Part shown: one piece after another, positions 35,725 to 44,548 of the stretch
Position numbering within the stretch: position 1 is the first letter of the stretch
How the letters are laid out: every line of letters begins with the position of its first letter
Source of the DNA: Actinophytocola sp.
GTDB lineage: Bacteria > Actinomycetota > Actinomycetes > Mycobacteriales > Pseudonocardiaceae
Length of the DNA: 64,000 bases
Direction: 5' to 3'
NCBI GenBank assembly: GCA_009377395.1
Contig: WHUB01000015.1
Span: 1 to 64,000, forward strand
The notes under the pieces: generated by a model
Told to the model about the DNA's origin: nothing
Databases searched by the model: none
What the model saw: only the letters and a program-made list of their open reading frames with translations
Position numbers and translations under genes: made by a program

Positions 35725-37428
35725 CTACCCGGCGCCGACGGTGATGAGCTCGGTCATCTCGTCGGCCGTGATGGGGTCGCGGAAGAACGTGCCTCGCGCC
35801 GCGATCACGCCGAGCTCGGCGAGGGCGCGGGCCTGTTCGTCGGTGCGCACCCCTTCCGCGCCGATGCGCACGTCGAGCTGCTTGGCGCTGCGGACGAGGT
35901 GTTCCAGGTGCTCGAACCCGGTGGTGTTGGTCTGCGGGCAGTCGAGCAGCTCGTCGATGATCCGCCCGTTCAGCGCCACGAAGCCGACCGGCAGCTGGTG
36001 CCGGTCGATGAGGTCGAGGTCGGCGGCCGCGGAGACCGCGAGCACCAGCTTGACGCCGAGGTCGCCGAGCACGGCCAGTGAGTCGTGCACCTCGCCGCGC
36101 GGGTCGACCAGCGTCGCGCTGTCCGCGCACAGCCGCAGCGCCGAGGACGGCACGTCATGCTTGGCGAGCTGGTCGCGCACGATCTTGACCAGGTCGTCGT
36201 CGACAGCGAGCCGTCGCGGCAGCCGCACGCACAGGTCGGGAAGCTGTTCGCCCGCCTCGGCGCGCCAGCGGGCGTAGCTGCCGAGCGCCTCGCCGAGCAG
36301 CCAGACGCCGAGCCGCACGGTCATGCCGGTCACGTCGGCGAGCGGGATGAAGTCCTCGTACTCGAGCCGCCCCTCGGTGGGGTGGTTCCAGTACAGCCGA
36401 GCGTTGACGACGGGGACCGTCTGCGAGCCGTCGAGCTTCACGGTCGGCTGGTAGCGCAGCTCGAACTCGCCGCGTTCCAGTCCGCCCGCGATGCCCGCCG
36501 CGAGCCGGTAGCGCCGCCGGTCCTCGGCGTCGAGCTCCGGCTCGAACAGCATCCACTTGGCCCTGCCCGCTTCCTTCGCGCGGTGCAGCGTCACCTCGGC
36601 CTTGCGGAGCATATCGACGTCGGAGGTGCTGCCGGGCGGGCACAGCACGATGCCGGCGCTGGAGCTGATGCCGACGCCGATGTCGTCGAGGTAGACCGGC
36701 TCGGCGAGCCGGTCGAGCGCGTGCTCCACCCGGTCGATCACGTACTGGGCGCCGAAGTCGCCCCGCAGCAGCACGCCGAACCCGTCGCCGGTGAGCCGGG
36801 CGACGGTCTCGTCCCGGCCGCTGAAGGCGTCGCGAATCGAGGTCGCCACGGCATGCAGGATCTTGTCGCCCGCCTCGGAGCCGAGCCCGTCGTTGATGAC
36901 CCGGAAGCCGTCGATGTCGAACAGCACCAGCGCGACGGTGGTGCAGGACTTGTCCACCATCGCCGACTCGAGCTTGCCGTGGAAGTTGGCGGCGTTGGGC
37001 AGCCCGGTCAGCGAGTCGTGCACGTTCTGGTGCCGCAGCCGTTCGTGCAGCAGGTGCAGGTCGTTGACGTCTTCGACCATGACGACCGGGTACGACACGC
37101 CCGGCTCGTCGGCGGGCAGCGTGCTGAGGGTGAGCCGGGTGCGGACGGGTCCGTCCGCGGCGTTCTCCAGGCTGGTGTCGAGCCGGGCCGGGCCTGGTGG
37201 TTCGCCGTCGGTCTGGCTGCTGAGCAGCGCCTCGAACGCGGCCAGGTCGGCTTTGCTGCTGACGTAGCCGGCGAAGGTCGTGTCGGTCATGGCATCGGGG
37301 TCGACGCCGAGCATCGTGCCGAGCGCGGGGTTGGCGCTCACGATGCCCCCTGTGGAGTCGAGCAGTGCGATGCCGACGGGGGCGTCGGCGAAGAGGGCGA
37401 CGAACCGATCGCCACTCGGGTCGGTCAC
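35725..37428 (-). CDS. PAS-GGDEF-EAL protein with both catalytic motifs degenerate
   Basis: A 567-aa cytosolic protein. PAS sensor domain (about residues 8-120, PVGIALLDSTGGIVSANPALGTMLG), GGDEF-like domain (about 130-300, HDSLTGLPNAANF, LFDIDGFRVINDGLGSEAGDKIL) and EAL-like domain (about 310-565). The GGDEF motif reads TGDGF, and the EAL motif region reads NARLYWNHP in place of ExLxRW; several metal-binding acids of the EAL fold are also missing. So it should neither make nor break c-di-GMP and more likely binds a ligand. Other members of the fold family with these losses act as receptors. Confidence 0.85.
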   Translation of the reverse strand: MTDPSGDRFVALFADAPVGIALLDSTGGIVSANPALGTMLGVDPDAMTDTTFAGYVSSKADLAAFEALLSSQTDGEPPGPARLDTSLENAADGPVRTRLTLSTLPADEPGVSYPVVMVEDVNDLHLLHERLRHQNVHDSLTGLPNAANFHGKLESAMVDKSCTTVALVLFDIDGFRVINDGLGSEAGDKILHAVATSIRDAFSGRDETVARLTGDGFGVLLRGDFGAQYVIDRVEHALDRLAEPVYLDDIGVGISSSAGIVLCPPGSTSDVDMLRKAEVTLHRAKEAGRAKWMLFEPELDAEDRRRYRLAAGIAGGLERGEFELRYQPTVKLDGSQTVPVVNARLYWNHPTEGRLEYEDFIPLADVTGMTVRLGVWLLGEALGSYARWRAEAGEQLPDLCVRLPRRLAVDDDLVKIVRDQLAKHDVPSSALRLCADSATLVDPRGEVHDSLAVLGDLGVKLVLAVSAAADLDLIDRHQLPVGFVALNGRIIDELLDCPQTNTTGFEHLEHLVRSAKQLDVRIGAEGVRTDEQARALAELGVIAARGTFFRDPITADEMTELITVGAG

Positions 37429-37617
37429 GGGGCACCTCGTTGACGTTTTCCACCGGGGACACCGGAACGGCGGGGCCGGTGGAGGGGCGGGCCGGACGAA
37501 TCAACACTGAGTATGGCTGAGAGCGAACCCTTGCTAAATCATCACGAACCCGTTGCGGTGTCTACCGGCCGATAGAGTGACCTTACGCAATTATCGATGA
37601 CAGTCCGTGAATTCGGG
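37429..37617. other. Spacer upstream of the PAS-GGDEF-EAL gene
   Basis: A 189-bp region between the P450 stop and the GGDEF-EAL start, both on the minus strand. The part at 37500-37600 is AT-richer than its surroundings and probably holds the promoter of the GGDEF-EAL gene (for example CATACT on the minus strand near 37510-37515). No gene or terminator hairpin of note was seen. Confidence 0.4.
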
Positions 37618-39060
37618 CTAATGCCTGTGCAACTGCACGGGAAGGCCGTCAACGGGCACCGGCAAAGCGACATAATCCCACCGGGCTTGGTACTTCTCGG
37701 GCAGCCGCCAGCGGTAGGTTCGCAGCATTTCGTGTAGCAATGCCTTCACTTCGATCATGCCGAAGTGCATCCCGATGCATTTGTGCGCGCCGCCGCCGAA
37801 TGGCACCCAGGCGAACCGGTGCGACTTGTCCTCCCGGCGGTCCTCGGCGAAGCGCTCCGGGTCGAACCGCATCGGGTCGCTCCAGTACTCCGGCAGGAAG
37901 TGCGTGACCATCGGCGAGAGGCCGACGAACGACCCGGCGGGCACGTAGTGGCCGAGGATGTCGACGTCCTTGGTCGTCTTGCGGGGCAGGCTCGGCACCG
38001 GCGCCACCAGCCGCAGCGCCTCCTTGATCACCAGGTCGAGGGAGTGCAGCGAGTCCAGCGCGGCGAGATCGGGCAGGTCGTCGCCGAGCGCGAGCGACTC
38101 CTCGCGGACGCGGTCCTGCCATTCGGGGTGCTTGCCGAGGTAGTACATCACGGCCGTGCTGGTGATGGTCGAGGTGTCGTGGGCGGCCATCATCAGGAAG
38201 ATCATGTGGTTGACGATGTCGTCGTCGGAGAACCGCTCGCCGTCCTCGGTGGTGGCGTGACACAGCGCGGTGAACAGGTCGGAGCCGTCGCTGGCGCGCT
38301 TCGCGGGCAGGTTGTCGGCGAAGTAGCGTTCGAGCCGCCGCCTGCCGCGCAGCCCGGCCGACCACCGCCCGAAGGGGACGGGGTACCTGACCACGGCGGT
38401 GCTCGCGCGCACGGTGTCGACGAAGGCGCGGTTGATGCGCTCGGTGTCGCTGCCGGGTCGGGCGTCCATGAACACCCGCGACGCGATGTCGAGGGTGAGT
38501 CGCTTGAGCTGCCAGTACATCCGTAGCCGCTGGCCGGTCGGCCAGTCCCGCATGCCCGCCCGCACCGCGGCGGTGACGTGGTCGGCGTAGCCCGCCATCC
38601 GGGGGCGGGTGAAGGCCTGCTGCATGATCCTGCGGTGGAACTTGTGCTCGTCGAAGTCGAGCAGCATCAGGCCGCGGTGGAAGAACTTGTCGATGAAGAA
38701 GTGCCAGCCTTCTTGGGCGAACGCCTTGTCGCCGTTGGCGAGCACCTGCTGGGCGGCGTCGGGGCCGACGAGGTTGATCATCCGCTCGCCGAGCATTCCC
38801 GACCAGGACACTGGGCCGTAGCGCTCGTAGCGGCGCAGCGCGAAGTCGAGGCCGTAGCGAATGTACTCGACGCTGTGGCCGACGAACGCCGGGCCGAAGT
38901 CGCCGGGCACTGGCTTCAGCCCACTGCCCGGTGGCGGTTCGGCGAACGGCTCGGACGGCCGGGTCTTGTCCAGCACCTTCCTGTCGACGGCACGGGGGAG
39001 TGGGATCGCGGTCAGCGACGGCACGCGTTCGCGGAGGCCGGTCACGAGGGTGCTGGGCAT
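37618..39060 (-). CDS. Cytochrome P450 (CYP136-like)
   Basis: A 480-aa soluble P450 monooxygenase. Landmarks: I-helix [12 protein letters not shown] with the Asp-Thr oxygen-activation pair, the ExxR motif in [14 protein letters not shown](AED) and the heme loop [14 protein letters not shown] with the Cys thiolate. The overall pattern and length remind me of mycobacterial CYP136 and CYP51-type enzymes. A good ribosome site (GGGGAGG) precedes the ATG at 39060. It is divergent from the Atu-like operon, so an oxidised terpenoid or sterol-like substrate is possible but unproven. Confidence 0.9.
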   Translation of the reverse strand: MPSTLVTGLRERVPSLTAIPLPRAVDRKVLDKTRPSEPFAEPPPGSGLKPVPGDFGPAFVGHSVEYIRYGLDFALRRYERYGPVSWSGMLGERMINLVGPDAAQQVLANGDKAFAQEGWHFFIDKFFHRGLMLLDFDEHKFHRRIMQQAFTRPRMAGYADHVTAAVRAGMRDWPTGQRLRMYWQLKRLTLDIASRVFMDARPGSDTERINRAFVDTVRASTAVVRYPVPFGRWSAGLRGRRRLERYFADNLPAKRASDGSDLFTALCHATTEDGERFSDDDIVNHMIFLMMAAHDTSTITSTAVMYYLGKHPEWQDRVREESLALGDDLPDLAALDSLHSLDLVIKEALRLVAPVPSLPRKTTKDVDILGHYVPAGSFVGLSPMVTHFLPEYWSDPMRFDPERFAEDRREDKSHRFAWVPFGGGAHKCIGMHFGMIEVKALLHEMLRTYRWRLPEKYQARWDYVALPVPVDGLPVQLHRH

Positions 39061-39160
39061 CGAGTCCTCCCCATTGAGTGCTCATATACGGATGTACACC
39101 TCACCGTTCCCCCTTGTTGGCCGATGGTCAAGAGACGACGACCGCGCGGGGGACGACGTC

Positions 39161-39202
39161 GTGTCCCACGTTCAAGCCGCCGTGTTCGGCGTTCAGGACA
39201 CA
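39161..39202 (+). repeat. Two 21-bp repeat units upstream of the Atu-like operon
   Basis: Units at 39161-39181 (starts GTGTCCCACGTTCAAGCC) and 39182-39202 (starts GTGTTCGGCGTTCAGG). The first differs by only a few bases from the unit at 10923-10943. Preceded by GACGTC, as at the other two loci. Confidence 0.65.
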
Positions 39203-39205
39203 AAA

Positions 39206-39228
39206 CAAGCACGCGTGCTTGCTTTTTT
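39206..39228 (+). terminator. Palindromic hairpin with T-run before the Atu-like operon
   Basis: The perfect palindrome CAAGCACGCGTGCTTG (39206-39221) is followed by CTTTTTT. This is a classical intrinsic terminator for plus-strand transcription, rare in a genome this GC-rich. It sits 58 bp before the first gene of the plus-strand operon, so it either ends a short upstream transcript that includes the 21-bp repeats or attenuates the operon. Confidence 0.7.
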
Positions 39229-39286
39229 CTGGCCGGGGTGCCAGGCTCAGCACGAGGCGTGCCACGCAACGGAGCAGGAGGAGCGC

Positions 39287-40084
39287 ATGGTGGAACTGTC
39301 GGTCGTGCTCGCCGATCTGGCCGCCGAGAGCGAGGAGCTGGACCGCGCGGTCGCCGATCTTGCCGAGGAGCGGTGGACGCTGGACACCCCGGCGGCAGGC
39401 TGGACCATCGCGCACCAAATCGCCCACCTCACCTGGACCGACGAGCAGGCCATCCTCGCCGCCAGTCAACCTGACGTCTTCATCACCGAGCTGGAACGCG
39501 TCGCCGCCGAGGCCGATCCGCAGGCGCTCGTCGACGACGCCGCGGCGACCGGCGCCCGGCGCGCACCTGCCGAACTCCTCGCCGCGTGGCGGCAGGGGCG
39601 GGGCCAACTGAGCGACGCGCTGGCCAGCGTGCCCGACGGCACCAAGGTGCCCTGGTTCGGCCCGCCGATGAGCCCCGCGTCCATGGCCACCGCGCGCATC
39701 ATGGAGACCTGGGCGCACGGCCAGGACGTCCACGACGCGCGCGGCCTGACCCGCGCGCCGACCGCCCGGCTGCGGCACGTCGCGCACCTCGGCGTGCGCA
39801 CCCGCGACTTCGCCTACGCCGTCAATGGCCTGCGCGCCCCGGCCGACCCGTTCCGCATCGAGCTGACCGCACCCGACGGCGACACCTGGACCTGGGGCCC
39901 ACCCGACGCCACGCAACGGGTCACCGGCGACGCGCTCGACTTCTCCCTGCTCGTCACTCAACGCAGGCACCGCGACGACACCGCGCTGGCCGCCGTCGGC
40001 GCCGACGCCGACACCTGGCTCGGCATCGCGCAGGCCTTCGCCGGCCCGCCCGGCGGCGGCAGGAAGGCAGGTACATCCCAGTGA
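39287..40084 (+). CDS. Maleylpyruvate isomerase / DinB-like family protein (TIGR03084 type)
   Basis: A 265-aa protein of the mycothiol-dependent maleylpyruvate isomerase-like family. Segments [22 protein letters not shown] and [19 protein letters not shown] carry the His residues that bind metal in the DinB-like four-helix bundle. ATG at 39287 follows a strong GGAGCAGGAGG ribosome site. It leads an operon of acyl-CoA enzymes; its exact job there is unknown, but a thiol-dependent step or detoxification is plausible. The stop overlaps the next start. Confidence 0.82.
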   Translation: MVELSVVLADLAAESEELDRAVADLAEERWTLDTPAAGWTIAHQIAHLTWTDEQAILAASQPDVFITELERVAAEADPQALVDDAAATGARRAPAELLAAWRQGRGQLSDALASVPDGTKVPWFGPPMSPASMATARIMETWAHGQDVHDARGLTRAPTARLRHVAHLGVRTRDFAYAVNGLRAPADPFRIELTAPDGDTWTWGPPDATQRVTGDALDFSLLVTQRRHRDDTALAAVGADADTWLGIAQAFAGPPGGGRKAGTSQ

Positions 40085-41769
40085 TCAGGATCGGCAACGC
40101 CTCCGGCTTCTACGGCGACCGGTTCTCCGCCGTGCACGAGATGCTTACCGGCGGCGAGCTGGACTACCTCACCGGCGACTACCTCGCCGAGCTGACCATG
40201 CTCATCCTCGGCCGCGACCTGATGAAGGACCCGAACCGGGGCTACGCCAAGACCTTCCTGCGGCAGATGCGGGACAACCTGGCGCTCGCCGTCGATCGCG
40301 GCGTCACGATCGTCGTCAACGCGGGCGGGCTGAACCCGGCCGGGCTGGCGAACGCGCTTCGCGAGCTGGCGTCCGAACTGGACGTCGACGCCAAGATCGC
40401 GCACGTCGAGGGCGACGACCTGCGCTCGCGTGCCGAGGAGCTGGACCTCGGCCAGCCGCTCACCGCCAACGCGTACCTGGGCGCCTGGGGCATCGCCGAG
40501 TGCCTGCGCGGCGGCGTGGACGTCGTCGTCACCGGCCGGGTCACCGACGCCTCGCTGATCGTCGGCCCGGCTGCCGCCCACTACGGCTGGGGCGCCGACG
40601 ACTGCGACGCGCTCGCGGGCGCGGTCGTCGCCGGGCACGTCATCGAATGCGGCGCGCAGGCCACCGGTGGCAACTACGCGTTCTTCACCGAACTGTCCGC
40701 TATGGACCGGCCCGGCTTCCCGATCGCCGAGATCGACGCCGACGGCAGCAGCGTCATCACCAAGCACGACAGCACCGGCGGCGCGGTCACCGTCGGCACC
40801 GTCACCGCACAGCTGCTGTACGAGATCACCGGGGCCCGCTACGCCGGACCGGACGTCACCACCCGGTTCGATACCATCCAGCTCACCGAGGACGGCCCCG
40901 ACCGGGTGCGGATCAGCGGGGTGCGCGGCGAGCCGCCACCGCCGGACCTCAAGGTCTGCCTCAACACCCTCGGCGGCTACCGCAACGCCGTGACGTTCGT
41001 CCTCACCGGACTGGACATCGAGGCCAAGGCCGAGCTGGTCAAGCGGCAGGTCACCACGGCGCTGGCCGATGACCCGCCCGCCGAGATCGACTGGACGCTG
41101 GCCCGCACCGACGCCGACGACGCGCCGAGCGAGCAGCAGGCGAGCGCGCTGTTGCAGTGCGCGGTCAAGGACGCCGACGCGAGCAAGGTCGGCAGGCCGT
41201 TCAGCGGCGCGGCGATCGAGCTGGCGCTGGCCAGCTACCCGGGCTTCCACGTCACCGCGCCGCCCTCGGACGCCTCGCCGTACGGCGTGTACCGGGCCGC
41301 CTACGTCGACGCCAAGGCCGTGCCGCACGTCGCGGTGCTGCCGGACGGCAGTCGCGCCGACATCGCCCCGGCCGCGAGTACCCAGCCGCTCACCGAGGTT
41401 GCCGAGCCGGACCTGCCCGCCCCGCTCGAGCGGGGGCCGACCCGCCCCGCTCCGCTGGGCGCGATCGCCGGCGCCCGCAGCGGCGACAAGGGCGGGAACG
41501 CGAACCTCGGCGTGTGGGTGCGCTCGGAGCGGGCCTGGCGCTGGCTGGTGCACACCCTCACCGTCGAGGAGCTACGGCGGCTGCTACCCGAGACCGCGAA
41601 CCTGCCGGTGACCCGGCACGTGCTGGGCAACCTCTGGGCGGTGAACTTCGTCATCGACGACATCCTCGGTCAGGGTGTCGCCTCCCAGGCCCGCTTCGAC
41701 CCGCAGGCCAAGGGCCTCGGCGAATGGCTGCGGGCGCGGTACGTCGACATCCCGGAGGAACTACTGTGA
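40081..41769 (+). CDS. atuA: AtuA-like protein (DUF1446, acyclic terpene utilization)
   Basis: A 562-aa protein. The first 350 residues form the DUF1446 domain ([63 protein letters not shown]), and the C-terminal 110 residues form the AtuA-associated domain ([23 protein letters not shown]). In Pseudomonas AtuA is needed for citronellol/geraniol breakdown, but its chemistry is not settled. GTG start overlaps the previous stop; the stop overlaps the next gene, so the operon is tightly coupled. Confidence 0.9.
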   Translation: MIRIGNASGFYGDRFSAVHEMLTGGELDYLTGDYLAELTMLILGRDLMKDPNRGYAKTFLRQMRDNLALAVDRGVTIVVNAGGLNPAGLANALRELASELDVDAKIAHVEGDDLRSRAEELDLGQPLTANAYLGAWGIAECLRGGVDVVVTGRVTDASLIVGPAAAHYGWGADDCDALAGAVVAGHVIECGAQATGGNYAFFTELSAMDRPGFPIAEIDADGSSVITKHDSTGGAVTVGTVTAQLLYEITGARYAGPDVTTRFDTIQLTEDGPDRVRISGVRGEPPPPDLKVCLNTLGGYRNAVTFVLTGLDIEAKAELVKRQVTTALADDPPAEIDWTLARTDADDAPSEQQASALLQCAVKDADASKVGRPFSGAAIELALASYPGFHVTAPPSDASPYGVYRAAYVDAKAVPHVAVLPDGSRADIAPAASTQPLTEVAEPDLPAPLERGPTRPAPLGAIAGARSGDKGGNANLGVWVRSERAWRWLVHTLTVEELRRLLPETANLPVTRHVLGNLWAVNFVIDDILGQGVASQARFDPQAKGLGEWLRARYVDIPEELL

Positions 41770-42953
41770 CGGATCCCTTCGAGACCACGGAGCGCCAGGC
41801 GCTGCGCGAGACGGTGCGCCGGTTCACCCGCGAGGAGATCCTGGGCCACCAGGACGAGTGGGAACGCATCGGCGAGCTGCCCCGCGAGCTGCACCGGAAG
41901 GCGGGCGAGATCGGGCTACTCGGGGTGTCGTTTCCCGAGGAGCACGGCGGGGGCGGCGGCGATGTCATCGACTCGCTCATCGTGGCCGAGGAGATGATCT
42001 ACGCGGGTGCGGCGGGCGGCGTGATCGCCTCGCTGTTCACCCACGGCATCGCGCTGCCGCACATCGCGACTGCGAACGACCCCGTGCAGATCGACCGCTG
42101 GGTGCGGCCGACGCTGGCGGGGGAGAAGATCGGCTCGCTGGCGATCACCGAGCCTGACGGCGGCTCTGACGTCGCGGGTGTCCGCACCACCGCCAAACGG
42201 GACGGCAGTGGGGGTACCCCCGCCAATGAGGGCGTAGCCGGCGGGGGAGATTACGTCGTCAACGGTGCCAAGACCTACATCACCTCCGGTTGCCGCGCGG
42301 ATTTCGTCACCACCGCGGTGCGCACCGGGGAGCCGGGCGCGCACGGAATCTCGCTGCTGGTGATCGAGAAGGACACGCCGGGCTTCACCGTGTCGCGCAA
42401 GCTGGACAAGATGGGCTGGCGCTCCTCGGACACCGCGGAGCTGTCCTTCGCCGACTGCCGGGTACCGGTGTCCAATCTGGTCGGTCAGGAGAACAGCGGG
42501 TTCGCCCAGATCGCGCAGAACTTCGTCACCGAACGGCTCAGCCTCGCGGTGCAGGCCTACGCGGCGGCACAGCGGTGTCTCGACCTGACCGTGGCGTGGT
42601 GCCGGGACCGGGAGACGTTCGGGCGGCCGTTGATCTCGCGGCAGCTCGTGCAGCACAAGCTCGCCGAGATGGCGCGGCGCACCGACGTCGCCCGCGTCTA
42701 CACCCGCGACCTGGCGCGGCGCTACCTGGCGGGAGAGAACGTGCTGACGCAGGTGGCGTTCGCGAAGAACACCGCCGTCGAGGCGGGGGAGTGGGTCGCC
42801 AACGAGGCGGTTCAGCTGCACGGTGGGCTCGGCTACATGGCCGAGTCCGAAGTGGAACGTCAGTACCGGGACATGCGGATCCTGGGCATCGGTGGTGGCA
42901 CCAACGAGATCATGACCGGACTCGCCGCGAAACTGTTGGGGTACAACACATGA
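41766..42953 (+). CDS. Acyl-CoA dehydrogenase with an in-frame repeat insertion
   Basis: A 395-aa flavin enzyme. Family motifs: LAITEPDGGSDVAGVRTTA (FAD/substrate), YVVNGAKTYITSG, FVTERLSLAVQAYAAAQ and the C-terminal LHGGLGYMAESEVERQYRDMRILGIGGGTNEI with the catalytic-base Glu region. Between KRDG and DYVVNG are 14 extra residues (SGGTPANEGVAGGG) that most relatives lack, encoded by a palindromic DNA element at 42210-42247. They fall in a surface loop of the beta domain, so activity may be kept. It probably acts on a branched or terpenoid acyl-CoA. Confidence 0.88.
   Translation: MTDPFETTERQALRETVRRFTREEILGHQDEWERIGELPRELHRKAGEIGLLGVSFPEEHGGGGGDVIDSLIVAEEMIYAGAAGGVIASLFTHGIALPHIATANDPVQIDRWVRPTLAGEKIGSLAITEPDGGSDVAGVRTTAKRDGSGGTPANEGVAGGGDYVVNGAKTYITSGCRADFVTTAVRTGEPGAHGISLLVIEKDTPGFTVSRKLDKMGWRSSDTAELSFADCRVPVSNLVGQENSGFAQIAQNFVTERLSLAVQAYAAAQRCLDLTVAWCRDRETFGRPLISRQLVQHKLAEMARRTDVARVYTRDLARRYLAGENVLTQVAFAKNTAVEAGEWVANEAVQLHGGLGYMAESEVERQYRDMRILGIGGGTNEIMTGLAAKLLGYNT
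42210..42247. repeat. Palindromic REP-like element inside the acyl-CoA dehydrogenase gene
   Basis: Two overlapping perfect inverted repeats: GGGGGTACCCCC (42210-42221), and CCCCCGCC (42217-42224) pairing with GGCGGGGG (42240-42247) around a 15-base loop. Since the CCCCC arm is shared, the two hairpins exclude each other. The element adds 42 bp in frame. Its look resembles short palindromic repeats scattered in actinobacterial genomes. Confidence 0.7.
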
Positions 42954-44548
42954 CGGTAGTGCGCACGAGCGTCGATACGACGTCGGAGGACTTCGCGACG
43001 TACCGCGACGCGATGGAGACCAAGCTCGACGAGCTGGAGACCGAACACGCCAAGGCCATCGAGGGCGGCGGCGAGCGTTACGTGGAGCGGCACCACAAGC
43101 GCGGCAAGCTGCTCGCGCGGGAACGCATCGAGCTGCTCATCGACGAGGACTCGCCGTTCCTCGAACTCTCACCACTCGCGGCGTGGGGCTCCGACTACAA
43201 GGTCGGGGCGAGCATCGTGACCGGCATCGGCGTCGTCGAGGGCGTCGAATGCATGATCATCGCCAGCGACCCGACGGTCAAGGGCGGCTCCATGAACCCG
43301 TGGAGCGTCAAGAAGGGCTTCCGCGCCGCCGACATCGCCGCGCAGAACCGGCTGCCGACGATCAACCTGGTCGAGTCGGGCGGTGCTGATCTGCCGACAC
43401 AGAAGGAGATCTTCATCCCCGGTGGCCGCACCTTCCGCGACCTGACCCGGGCCTCCAAGCAGCGGGTGCCGACGGTGGCGCTGGTGTTCGGCAACTCCAC
43501 CGCGGGCGGCGCGTACCTGCCCGGCATGTCGGACTACGTCGTCATGGTCAAGGAACAGGCCAAGGTGTTCCTCGGCGGGCCACCGCTGGTGAAGATGGCC
43601 ACCGGCGAGGAGTCCGACGACGAGTCGCTCGGCGGCGCCGAAATGCACGCCCGCACCTCTGGCCTCGCCGACTACCTCGCCATCGACGAGGAGGACGCCA
43701 TTCGGCTCGGCCGCAGCATCATCCGGCGGGCCAACTGGAACAAGAAGGGCCCGAGTCCGAAGCCGGACTACACCGAGCCGGTGCTCGACGCCGAGGACCT
43801 GCTCGGCATCGTGCCCACCGACCTGAAGGTGCCGTTCGACCCGCGCGAGGTGATCGCTCGCGTCGTGGACGGCTCCGAGTTCGACGAGTTCAAGCCGCTG
43901 TACGGGTCGAGTCTGGTCACCGGCTGGGCCGACATCCACGGCTACCCGGTCGGCATCCTCGCCAACGCGCGCGGCGTGCTGTTCAGCGAGGAGTCGCAGA
44001 AGGCGACGCAGTTCATCCAGCTCGCAAACCAGTCGGACACGCCGCTGCTGTTCCTGCACAACACCACCGGCTACATGGTCGGCAAGAACTACGAGCAGAA
44101 CGGCATCATCAAGCACGGCGCGATGATGATCAACGCGGTGTCGAACTCCACCGTGCCGCACATCTCGGTCCTGATGGGCGCCTCGTACGGCGCCGGGCAC
44201 TACGGCATGTGCGGGCGAGCGTACGACCCCCGGTTCCTGTTCGCGTGGCCGAGCGCGAAGTCCGCCGTGATGGGCGGGCAACAGCTCGCCGGGGTGCTCT
44301 CGATCGTCGCGCGGGCCGCGGCCGAGGGCAGGGGACAGGACTACGACGAGGACCAGGACGCCGCGATGCGCGCCATGGTCGAGGGCCAGATCGAAGCCGA
44401 GTCCATGCCGATGTTCCTGTCCGGCATGCTCTACGACGACGGCATCATCGACCCCCGCGACACCCGCACCGTGCTCGGCATGAGCCTGTCCGCGATCCAC
44501 AACGGACCAGTCGAAGGAGCGAGGGGCTATGGCGTCTTCCGGATGTGA
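42950..44548 (+). CDS. Acyl-CoA carboxylase beta subunit (carboxyltransferase; AtuC/AccD1-like)
   Basis: A 532-aa biotin-dependent carboxyltransferase. It has the two crotonase-like halves: NLVESGGADLPTQKEIFIPGGRTFRDLTRASKQRVPTVALVFGNSTAGGAYLPGMSDY, and later LFLHNTTGYMVGKNYEQNGIIKHGAMMINAVSNSTVPHISVLMGASYGAGHYGM. These motifs fit the methylcrotonyl-/geranyl-CoA carboxylase branch (oxyanion GASYGAGxYGM), not propionyl-CoA carboxylase. It works with the biotin subunit that follows, whose start overlaps it. Confidence 0.9.
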   Translation: MTVVRTSVDTTSEDFATYRDAMETKLDELETEHAKAIEGGGERYVERHHKRGKLLARERIELLIDEDSPFLELSPLAAWGSDYKVGASIVTGIGVVEGVECMIIASDPTVKGGSMNPWSVKKGFRAADIAAQNRLPTINLVESGGADLPTQKEIFIPGGRTFRDLTRASKQRVPTVALVFGNSTAGGAYLPGMSDYVVMVKEQAKVFLGGPPLVKMATGEESDDESLGGAEMHARTSGLADYLAIDEEDAIRLGRSIIRRANWNKKGPSPKPDYTEPVLDAEDLLGIVPTDLKVPFDPREVIARVVDGSEFDEFKPLYGSSLVTGWADIHGYPVGILANARGVLFSEESQKATQFIQLANQSDTPLLFLHNTTGYMVGKNYEQNGIIKHGAMMINAVSNSTVPHISVLMGASYGAGHYGMCGRAYDPRFLFAWPSAKSAVMGGQQLAGVLSIVARAAAEGRGQDYDEDQDAAMRAMVEGQIEAESMPMFLSGMLYDDGIIDPRDTRTVLGMSLSAIHNGPVEGARGYGVFRM

